Shown piece after piece: positions 55,004 through 64,000 of a stretch of DNA of 64,000 bases (position 1 is the first letter of the stretch; each line of letters begins with the position of its first letter). The DNA is from Calendula officinalis (lineage: Eukaryota > Streptophyta > Magnoliopsida > Asterales > Asteraceae). Both the position numbers and the translations under genes were made by a program. A model generated the notes under the pieces. That model saw nothing but the letters and a program-made list of their open reading frames with translations, searched no databases and was not told where the DNA came from. The stretch lies in contig OY970824.1 of the NCBI GenBank assembly GCA_963853835.1, positions 3,601,001 through 3,665,000 of the forward strand, given 5' to 3'.

Positions 55004-56924
55004 TTAAAAAATTGTAGTTTTGAATATTGGGGATCTTGACTTCAGAGTTACGCCCGACAAGGTAGCGGCCTCCTTCCTGTCGGTACGGTGGTGGTGGTGT
55101 TCTTTGGCTTCTAAATCATTAGTCATATTAATCTCTAGTCTTCTTTGCAATGCACCACTTTTTCAGTCATAATATCAAGATTTAAATGAACGAAAAATTG
55201 ACCATATACATATATTTTTTCCAAATCTTTGTAATAAATTAACTATTATTTGTATTAATGTAAAGTTATGAATTCAAAATATTAATCAATTTTACTTCCA
55301 ATTCAATTTCAGAATTCAATTTACGCTATAATTTCAATTTATGCTACTGTGAATCTGTGATTGATTGTTATCTATTGTTTATCATCATGTTTATATTTAT
55401 GACAACTCAAATTAGAAATTATAGGCCATGGACAATTTTGAAGAGGCTAAACTAGTTAACGCGATGGTGAATACGACAAAGGGTGCAAGTATTTTAGGTA
55501 AACGACATATTGAGTTAAAAATAAAATCCATGAAGAAAAATTGGTAATGTTTATATTTTATAGGTTCATAAAGAAACGACTACATGGAAAAACTAGACAT
55601 TTCCTTACTATGAATGCATTGTCTTTTGAAAAAATCAAGTTTAAGGAAAATAGAATTTACATTAATAATCAATCATTAAAATGAAAATTTACTACTTTGA
55701 TAATTTTTATAAGATAAGTATACATCTTCTCCTATATATGAGCCTATATTTGATTTTTGCATGACAACTCATCAGTTTGAAGCTCTACCATTGGTCCAAT
55801 ATGCCACGTGGAATTATACCATTGGTCAACCAATTACTCAGCCAATTGATTTTTTCCAAATTTTTAAAAAAATCATTAATTTGATTTTTTCCGGATTTGA
55901 TTTTGTTTTAAAACCCACCCATTTTTGGCAAATTATTCGGGGATCTTTTCCCCATTTTCCGAATTTGCAAACAAAATAATTAATTTAATAACATTCCAAA
56001 CAAAACATTCCAAAAAAACGTAATTCTCATTAAAATCCGGAGATTTCAATTCAAAACAATCAAATATTCAAACTTTCCCAAATTATCGTTAATCCAGCTC
56101 CGAAATCACAGCCAATTTCTTAAAAAAAAATCATTATATTCCATATATAGATATCGAAACTATGTCTCTCCCTAATTTTGGTAAACATTAAATTAAAATC
56201 ATTAATAAAAATCCCGAATATACAAACTTATATAGATTTAGCAAAAATACCTTCGTTTATCCCAGCTCAAAAAGTCCAATTTTAGCTCCTTACCAATACG
56301 TAAAATGGTTCAGAAAGTCTCCCAAGAATTATTTTTCACGATTTTATCTCCCAAATCTCCAATATTTCGGTTATTGGAGATGTTGTTTTCGGAGGCTATA
56401 GAGTATATTACACCTCACGTGTAATATCACCATACAACTTTCTGCTTCATCACTCTCTGATTGCAAGGCTCCAATCTGCAAAATTAAACAAACATCGGTT
56501 AGTTATCATTTTTTTACATGAAAGCAAGGGATAATTTAACATGAATACATGATCAACAAATACTCTTATTTTAAAAATACTATGGGTAAATTATGCATTC
56601 ATCGTTTTGTTTTGTTGTGGTTTATCACAATTCTACCAAAACAATTTTGAAAATATGATTTTTTTAGACTACATAACATAAAATCAATTACATTTCATTT
56701 TGATTTTGTGCCGTTCTTAAGCATATACAAAATATATTTTAAAATGTTACTATGACAATTTGAATAATGGCAGCAATATGATATTTTAATTTTCAATTAC
56801 TATGCGAGTTTTAGGTGTAACATATTTGAATTTTAAAATTTTTAAAACTAATTAAATTATATAATATATATTGTGTATAATCTCCGAAATTTGTTTCTGG
56901 GACCATATAAATCTTGTAACACCG
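55004..56924. other. Intergenic, nothing recognised
   Basis: AT-rich. Low-grade open frames only (for example 55761-55979). No promoter, RNA or repeat boundary is supported. Confidence 0.4.
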
Positions 56925-58590
56925 CAAAAATTAGAGAACGTTTTTTTTTTAAATGCCCGAAGGCGATTAGGTTGTCCTCTAGGTTAGTTTAGTTATCTTA
57001 GTTTAGTTTAGTTTACAAACAAGGTCCCAAAATAAACTCCAAAACATTAGTATTTAAACGGTGTCACTTAACGACATGGCCCGATTTACAAAACATAACC
57101 AATTGACCTTGGTCACTCATTCCGTCCAAAGCACCGATCAACCTGAAAAGATTCAACGAGGGAGGGATTAGCACAAAGCTAAGTGAATGAATATAATATA
57201 CAAATTCTGTAAAGCCCAACAAGCTAGCATAGACATCCCTACGGTCTAAAAGCCACATAACTACGTATCACTGTTCACTAAAACACGGAAGTTCTAGAAC
57301 ATCTCCGGTTGGGGAAAACACTGTTTGTTCGAGAAGATCGGGGTCCTGCCGGAGCCTTAAACCATGGTCGGCCAAACCACGGTAACCGATAGCGTTTCGT
57401 ATCCAACACCCGGGCAACTCCCTCCCCTTAACCATGCAACAAATACAGGTAAGGTCGGATACCCTATTAGTCGATACCCGATGCCCAGCGCAGTGACTTC
57501 TCAAACCTCGGTTACCAATCAAACCGAGCCCTCGGTTACCAATCAAACCGAGTTGTTGCTTGCAATCAAGCCAAGTCTCTTCACCTATGTGTCCATAATC
57601 ATGTATGGTATTCCCTAACACTAGGCATACATACGAATAGACTAGCTATGAAAACACCGCGAAATACGTCACGAAAGAGTTCCCAATCGCGAACTCAAGT
57701 TCACGATCGTGAACTAGAGTTCGCGTCGGGAACTCCGACGTGAACTACTTCGCGACCATCGACCAACTTTGCTGGAGTCATTTCGCGATCGGGAACGGGA
57801 GTTCGCGACGCGAACTCCCCACGTCTGGTAATTTCCTGCATTTTTACCAAGTATGCATATACCGAACCAATTGTAACCGAACACAAGTTGGAGGTTAAAT
57901 CCACTCACCGTTACTTCCACTTGTCGAACTCAGAGGTCTAATGTTTCTAAGTCCCGATCCCGATTCCTGTACACCAAAGGAATACCGAATTAGTATATAA
58001 TTCCACTAAAATTATAAACAATGTTAAATATACATTTAACAATAACACTTGCACTAACTAGATAACCAAACACTTAAATCATCATATGAACATGTCATGA
58101 CCATGTACACTTAGATAACAAGTCAACTAGTCATTTTGCAAGTCTTACATTCAAACGGGTCAAACCGGATTATTAAACAATAATACATCCTACACTTACA
58201 ATCATGTCAACAACTTATAATTCACCAATTTATATAGCTTGCCATGTTATCTCCATCTATAGTCCAATTCAAACTATATTAAAGCATATATAGTCAACTT
58301 TCACATTATATACCCGAACGGGTCAAACCACATATTTAACTTTAACACTTCCAAACACAACCTTAATTGCTATAATTATACCATTTAACAATTCATAATT
58401 AACTAGTCATTTCAACAAGACCAAATTCTATCTCCTATACAAGATCACATACATTCCACTTACTAGTTCATAATCTAACACAAATTATCCAAACACTATA
58501 AAAACTAGCATTTTTATCAAATCCCACCAATCCTTGGCATAAAGCATAACTAACATATCTAACATGTTATTTTAGCATAACCAAGTAACA
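56925..58590 (-). mobile_element. Probable solo or truncated gypsy LTR, minus strand
   Basis: The minus strand ends GGTGTTACA at 56925, the same terminus as the plus-strand gypsy LTR. Both carry clusters of palindromic GTTCGCGACGCGAAC-type sites (here 57680-57820). No primer-binding site follows it, and the other end is not found. The plus-strand LTR at 58594 may have cut into it. Confidence 0.4.
57680..57822. repeat. Palindrome cluster in LTR-like DNA
   Basis: GTTCACGATCGTGAAC is a perfect 16-bp palindrome. GTTCGCGACGCGAAC and near-forms such as GTTCGCGTCGGGAAC repeat within 140 bp. CpG-rich in an AT-rich setting. Confidence 0.85.
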
Positions 58591-58767
58591 TAATGTAACG
58601 ACCCGAAATTTGTAAATAAATAAATTGTATAAAAATACGATAAATAAGGATAAATCGTTTAAAGAACGTAGGATTTGGTTTCGTGTCGTTTGGACACCGT
58701 ACGAGAAAGTTATGGGCGAAACCGGGTCGAGGCAACAACCGAAAAGTGCAGCCCTGCTGCACTGGGT

Positions 58768-58920
58768 AGTTCGCGACGCGAAGTCGTGTTCCCGATCGGG
58801 AACTTCTAGCAGGGAATTGGACAATCGATCGCGATGTAGTCACGACAAGTTAACGATCGCTAAGTATGCGTGTAGGGGAAGAGTTCGCGACGCGAACTAT
58901 GTTCACGCCGTGAACTTTGA
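58768..58920. repeat. Palindrome cluster in the gypsy LTR
   Basis: GTTCGCGACGCGAAG, GTTCCCGATCGGGAAC (perfect), GTTCGCGACGCGAAC and GTTCACGCCGTGAAC occur within about 150 bp. They match the sites at 57680-57822. Confidence 0.85.
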
Positions 58921-59705
58921 TCGAGCAGCATTAAATCGGGTTTTGGCTCATTTGAAGCCATATCAAAACCCTAGTTTCTTTCTCTCGAGTTTGTGGACGA
59001 TTTTGGGTGTAAATCATCATTTGGAGCAGATTTCTTGGTCAAAACTTGTGATTCTTCACTCCTAGTTGAAGATTAAAGCTATATCTTCAATCCCTTGTAG
59101 TTGTAGCTTTAGATCTATGGATTTAGAAGCTAGGGTTTGAAACCCTAGTTCTTGGGTTGGTGATTAATGGTTAAATAAATGTTGTATACACTTAATAGAT
59201 GGTATATTAACAAAGGAAACAAGTGTATGATTATGATTTGTAAGAATCTTAAGGGTTGGTTAAACCTAGGGTTTGGTAAATCACCATATTTGGGGGAAAT
59301 GAATTGATGGGTGTTATCTAGAGGTAGATGAACACATTGGTAGTAGTTTGTGTTGATAATCTTGTTGTGATAATTGTATTAGGCTTTTGGTGAAGTCTTG
59401 GAAAGTTGATTGGGTTGTGAAGCAAGAGATTGGGTGTCAAGAGTACGGTTTGAGCATCATATTGCTAAGGTGAGTACGTGTGGAATTTACTGAGTACATA
59501 GCCCTATGAAATACTTTCATTACTTGTGTTATGGTCTATTTGCTTAATTGGGTAGACTAGTAGTTGATAGTTAGTTATACCGATGATAGTATTGAACTAA
59601 CTTGTTTGATGATAGACGTGATAGCCGAGAGCTAGATTGACATAACTATTGAGTTATGATATGCTGAGATAATGTGATGATGCGGGGAACCCCCGGTCAT
59701 GAGAG

Positions 59706-59865
59706 GGTGGAATGAGGGGCAGTTGGGTGAATTCCCATCGACTCATCCACAATAGGCGTGGTGTGAGGGGCAGTTGGGTGGATTCCCATCGACTCAATCA
59801 CGATAGGGTGGTGTGAGGGGCAGTTGGGTGGATTCCCATCGACTCAACCACAATAGTAGTCTTAC
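59706..59865 (+). repeat. Three tandem units of about 51 bp
   Basis: GAGGGGCAGTTGGGTG...TTCCCATCGACTCA recurs with CAGTTGGGTG at 59720, 59771 and 59821. The units differ at a few sites. Confidence 0.9.
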
Positions 59866-60305
59866 TCATTGGACGTATTCCGGTGGGCAAGAGTGTAGAG
59901 TCACACTAAGGTGACTAGAATGGGTAGTTGGGTTTATATATATATGTATATTGATTGGTTTTATGAAACGTGGCATTTCATTTTATTATCGGGTCTAAAC
60001 CCATGTAGCTCACGAGACGTTTTTGTCTCACGTACTCCTTGTTTTGTTTTACTATGTACTCAGGTTCGGGATCGAAGGTTTAGGTACGCATGGATAGAGA
60101 TGCGGGGCCTAGAGTAGAAGAACTTTAGATTGGATTTGTGCTTAGCTTTGGTTTTGATCTAATTTGTAACACCAAACTTTATACTCTGATTTTCATACCA
60201 AGGTTTTTGTAAATCCATATTTTTGTTTGGAATAGTTCTTCTATTTATGAAAAGTGTCATATTTTGGGGTAAATGTTTTGTATTAAAAATTGAGGTGTTA
60301 CAACT

Positions 60306-60317
60306 TGGTATCAGAGC
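60306..60317 (+). promoter_or_regulatory. Primer-binding site of the gypsy element
   Basis: TGGTATCAGAGC, three bases after the LTR end. Matches the tRNA-iMet 3' end. Confidence 0.9.
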
Positions 60318-60553
60318 TATAGTTTAAGTGAATTAGGTTGGATGACCATCCTAGTCTTAGACTGTAGCATTAGGAATGTAAGATTCCTTGAGATCGATAG
60401 GTTGACCTTGAGACTTTATATTAAGTTTAGGGTTGAACCTAGGGGGACCGATGAGAATTGATACGATTATGGATATTGAGTCTTATGCGACTAATGGGTT
60501 GTACACAAAGTACTAAATGTTTAATGTCTTTCGTTTAGTCTTGGTCGAAAGAA

Positions 60554-61912
60554 ATGGCGACCACGCATAGAAGTGGTAAAGCCCCGGAGGGCCGGGAGGA
60601 AGAAATACCTCATGTCGAGGTTGTGGTTGAACAGGAAAGTCAACCGTCGATGCATCAAGTTGAGGAATCGGAGGTCGGAGCTAATAGAACTCCGGTGACC
60701 ATGGCGGACCTCCAAACTATTATTGAACAACTCAGGGGAGTGGTGGCCGATGAGGTGTACCGCATCATTGGGGACCGTGAGAGGTCGGGTGAAGATCGTG
60801 TATCCGAGGCTAGATCGGATGAGAAAACCAGGGATGGTGGCACTCGAGTGGAGAAATCCTCCACAGGTGGTTGTAGTGATGCAAGGGCGAGACCCGATAA
60901 AAATTATGGTTGTTCTTTTAAGACCTTCATGGCTTGTAAGCCAAATGTGTATACGGGTAGTTCGGACCCGAAAGTAACTATGAGGTGGGTCCGAGAAACC
61001 GAGAGGGTTATCGGTAGTAGTAAGTGTAAGGATGCCGATATGGTGACGTATGCGTCACAACTATTGAAAGAAGATGCCATGGTGTGGTGGGATATCGTGT
61101 ATGAGACCCTCGGGAGGGAGGTGATTGAGAAGATGTCATGGGACGACTTTACCACGAGGTTGAAGAGAAAGTTTTGCCCCGACAGGGATTTGGAAAAGAT
61201 GCATGAGATGTTTGTAAACCTAAAGAAGGGTGATAGGTCGGTTGAGGAGTACTCAAGGGAGTTCACGGGATTGCTCCCGTTTGTTGTAAGAACTTATTTT
61301 GAGGAAAGGTCGAGGGTAGTCCGGTATGCTTGTGGGCTACCTTGGGATTACCAATTGAAGGTAAGGAGAGCGGTCACACTCGATGAGGCCATTGGTGCCG
61401 CCCGGGGTGTAGAAGAGGTAGATGCGACAAGGAATGCCGTGAGGGCCCATGTGAACGAGAAAAGGAAAGCCGAGAGTGGCTCGGGAACTTCTAAAAAGGG
61501 GAAGTTCACATCAAATTCCTTCAAGCAAGGAAGCGTTGTCCCGTGCAAGAGATGCGGGAAGAACCATGCCGGCGAGTGCCGAGGAGATTCGAAGGTGTGC
61601 TATATTTGTGGAAAGACGGGGCATATAGCACGGGATTGTAGATCCAAGGCGCTCTCCGAGGTGGAGTGTTACTCGTGCCATGAAATGGGACACTATAGCA
61701 ATGCGTGCCCGAAAAAGAGGATCGAGCCAAAGGTGCCCGCGGTTCAAAAGAAAGAGGAACTGGCTAAAGTGAAGGGGCGTTCCTTTCAGGTGGCTCGAGA
61801 GGAAGCAAGAGAGGTGCACGATGTGGTATCAGGTACTTTATTCATTAACTTCATGCCATCTTCTATATTATTTGATTCGGATTCTACTTGTTCGTTGGTC
61901 TCACGAGTTTGA
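60554..61912 (+). CDS. gag: Ty3/gypsy gag with start of protease, 452 aa
   Basis: Open frame 240 bases after the primer site. The Retrotrans_gag domain spans residues ~125-260 (MACKPNVYTGSSDPKVTMRWV, EDAMVWWDIVYE, WDDFTTRLKRKFCP, YSREFTGLLPFV). Zinc knuckles follow at ~350-395: CKRCGKNHAGEC (short form), CYICGKTGHIARDC and CYSCHEMGHYSNAC. The frame then runs into a retropepsin start, where VSGTLFINFMPSSILFDSDST stands where relatives have a D-S/T-G catalytic site (here the Gly is Asp), and stops at 61912. Below, the same coding sense continues only in pieces (next entry). The capsid part looks intact; the protease and everything after it do not. Confidence 0.88.
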   Translation: MATTHRSGKAPEGREEEIPHVEVVVEQESQPSMHQVEESEVGANRTPVTMADLQTIIEQLRGVVADEVYRIIGDRERSGEDRVSEARSDEKTRDGGTRVEKSSTGGCSDARARPDKNYGCSFKTFMACKPNVYTGSSDPKVTMRWVRETERVIGSSKCKDADMVTYASQLLKEDAMVWWDIVYETLGREVIEKMSWDDFTTRLKRKFCPDRDLEKMHEMFVNLKKGDRSVEEYSREFTGLLPFVVRTYFEERSRVVRYACGLPWDYQLKVRRAVTLDEAIGAARGVEEVDATRNAVRAHVNEKRKAESGSGTSKKGKFTSNSFKQGSVVPCKRCGKNHAGECRGDSKVCYICGKTGHIARDCRSKALSEVECYSCHEMGHYSNACPKKRIEPKVPAVQKKEELAKVKGRSFQVAREEAREVHDVVSGTLFINFMPSSILFDSDSTCSLVSRV

Positions 61913-62360
61913 TAGAAAGTTAAATGTGCCGACCGATGTTGTTAGATGAAAAATATGAAATAGAGGTAGCCAATGGGAAATCTCAACGATCGAATTTGTT
62001 TATAGAAGTTGTGATTTAGAAATAAATGGGAAAAAGTTTAAAAATTGATTTATGTCCATGAGAAAGAAGGATTTTGACGTGATTATCAGTATGGATTGGT
62101 TGGGTATGCACCAAGCCGAGGTATTGTGTGACTATAGCTTAATGCTCGTACGGATTGGTGGTTATAGGAATTGGAGGTAAGTTGTATGACGTGGATATTT
62201 ATTTTGGGGAATGATTTCCCGGTTAGTTATGTGTATGGAAATTATTTTTTTTTTAAAAGGAATATGGTTCGGTGTGTCGCAGATAGTAAGGATGTAGGGG
62301 TTGATGTTAATATATGGTATCAAAAGATGAACCGCAAGGACGGTAAATGTTTCAAACAAA
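61913..62360 (+). pseudogene. Decayed gypsy protease region
   Basis: Fragments in different frames still recall the end of gypsy retropepsin (around 62065-62130, a DFDVI...MDWL...HQAEVLCD-like order), broken by several stops and shifts. No RT motif can be read. Confidence 0.6.
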
Positions 62361-63341
62361 TGGATAGTAGTACAATGAAGTACTAAGTTTTGGTAAGAAT
62401 TGTAGTAAGGATGGAAATTTGGAAATAGAAATCTCGGAATTTAGACTTGAGTATTTGGCGAGAATCTGGATAAGTAATGTAATGTTAATATATGTAAATG
62501 GGAAAGAAAAGAATGATTAAAGGTATAGTGATGCCTTGGAACAAATAAATGTAACATAGGTGGAAAAGAGTAAGTGTCAGGAATGACATATTTTAATTGT
62601 TAGAAAGAGTGGAGTAAAAATTGGCATGTAGCCATAACAAGTTTCGTGGCAAGGGATGATCGATTTGATATTAAGGGTAAGATAACGATTATGGGCAAAA
62701 TGTCATAATAATGATGTGATATAATATGACATAGCGTGTATGAGACTACGACTGGGAAATAAATATCTCAAGGTATCGTGATGTAGAAAGACGGGAACAT
62801 GGAATGTTGGGCTAATGGGTGCCAAGTCATGGGTTACAAATGTAGACCGGAGTCGATTGGTTGACTCAAAGGTGACCGGGTTGGCCGGTGAACTTTGGTT
62901 AAAGGAATAGATTGGTGGTTACCCCGGTGGTAATAAAAGGATTGGAAATCGGTAATAAAGAAATGGACCGGTTAAGGGTGATTGATGTGTAAGTGAAACG
63001 GTAAACGACAATCGGAGATTTTATTGGTATACCCGCGGGGTACAATGCATGTGCACTATATGATGGCCTTGGAAGGCATATAATAATTGGAAAGATAATA
63101 TTATATGAAATGTGCTAAGTACTATGTTTGATGGGGGGACATATGAATAGGGGAGAAAACGATAATGCGATTTTTATAGGAGAGGTGCTAGAACGCACGA
63201 TGAGCGATTTGATGATCGAATGGGTAATATAGTAGCGAGGCTACGCGATGCGAAAAGATGGATGTCAGATGACATTGGCGTGGCATGTGCATATGGTTGT
63301 ATATGTGCACAATAGATACGTTTAGATTGAGTTGGCGTGAT

Positions 63342-63386
<45 letters not shown>

Positions 63387-64000
63387 TATATATATATATG
63401 TAGGTGTGTATGCTTATGCGTTTATATGACGATGATAGCACCATGTGGTTAATGAGTATTGCTATTATGTTATGGTAAATGAAAATTTGGTTGGAAATGC
63501 GGGTTGCATTAGGTCATGTATAGGTATGGGATGCCTACGACTTCTCGAATATGAGAAAAAGGATGCTGTTAGAAAGCAATTGTTATTGAGGACCAGGATA
63601 TGGTCAACTTGTGTGAAATTATGGTATGTGAGGTGAAGGTGATTGAAATGGTTCTAAGTAATGGTATAAGTGACCGAATGAAGGTCAAGAAGCGATAAGG
63701 ATTGATGTGACCATAAGGTAATGTGAGAACTCGGAGAAATGTGAAAAGATGAGAATTTTGGAAATATGGACGATTGTTAAGGAAACATTAATGGGTGTAA
63801 CCGGAAGTGATAAGTCGAGAATGAGATCTCGAGGGTAGGGAATCCGTTAATTGGAAAAAGTATGGTTGACTTTAGGCAAAAGTCAAGATTAGTCAACATA
63901 TGATTAGTTGACTTGGTTAAGGATGGGTTTTGACTTTCGTTTCGAATGACTCGCGATGATAGTAGTATAATGTATTAGTTGTGTGTATGAGAAAGAGGTA
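62361..64000. other. Probable decayed gypsy interior, unreadable
   Basis: Purine-rich on plus, with many short frames and no RT, integrase or chromodomain motif that I can recognise. It contains an (AT)n tract at 63344-63400. The window ends before a 3' LTR. Confidence 0.35.
63344..63400. repeat. (AT)n microsatellite
   Basis: AT dinucleotides interrupted once by AAGT at about 63384. Confidence 0.95.

Larger units (their letters stand above)
58594..60302 (+). repeat. 5' LTR of a Ty3/gypsy element, 1709 bp
   Basis: Begins TGTAACGACCCG and ends GAGGTGTTACA, directly before a tRNA-iMet primer site. It contains palindromic sites at 58768-58920 and three tandem units near 59706-59865. Confidence 0.85.

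Noticed and set aside
57268..57621. 117-aa minus-strand ORF with GLIGNRGL repeats
   Set aside because: Lies in LTR-like DNA, and the repeat reflects a short duplicated stretch (GGTTACCAATCAAACCGAG); no sign of a real gene.
49408..64000. Remaining DDB2 exons
   Set aside because: I looked for the later WD40 exons by eye and saw none; a profile search would be decisive.

Overview
The window is nuclear DNA of a eudicot plant. Genes are split by GT-AG introns, intergenic DNA is AT-rich, and Stowaway MITEs, SINEs, LINEs and LTR retrotransposons are interleaved with genes. The long Copia element and its extra ORF resemble elements I know from Asteraceae (Tanacetum/Artemisia type), so a composite is my best guess; that is inference.

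Left part (1-15 kb): a decayed Copia fragment, then an apparently complete eight-exon AUX1/LAX auxin influx carrier gene (3546-10085, +). Its introns hold a 313-bp Stowaway MITE and a 1088-bp fold-back element packed with copies of one perfect palindrome. It is followed by an intact wall-associated-kinase-like receptor gene (WAK1, 11206-14978, -) with one GC-AG intron.

Middle (15-38 kb): a 5'-truncated LINE, SINE-like pieces and a Helitron-like 3' end lead to a 13.4-kb Copia/Sirevirus-type retrotransposon (17458-30818, coding on -). Its two 491-bp LTRs look identical and the target duplication is CATAC, so it inserted very recently. It carries gag, pol and a 1158-aa extra ORF with its own TATA box. 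Inside it lies a second, unrelated LTR with its own primer-binding site and polypurine tract. A short motif, CAGTAGTA, is scattered densely through its non-coding parts and through the disordered parts of its proteins. Two more WAK-like genes follow head to head: WAK2 (31020-34228, -) has a premature stop, and WAK3 (35382-38034, +) has a frameshift and lacks one intron.

Right-middle (38-49 kb): a SELT-like (selenoprotein T family) pseudogene with several frameshifts (-), an intronless PRA1-family gene (-), and the first six exons of a DDB2 gene (+), divergent from PRA1. A 5.5-kb LINE lies directly after DDB2 exon 6, and I cannot find the remaining DDB2 exons.

Right part (49-64 kb): no host gene recognised. 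It is a mosaic of small inverted-repeat elements (hAT-like and Mutator-like), a tRNA-derived SINE, an LTR-like fragment on the minus strand, and a Ty3/gypsy element starting with a 1709-bp LTR at 58594. That element has an open gag but a decaying pol. The likely functional host genes are LAX, WAK1 and PRA1; the other host loci are broken or incomplete.
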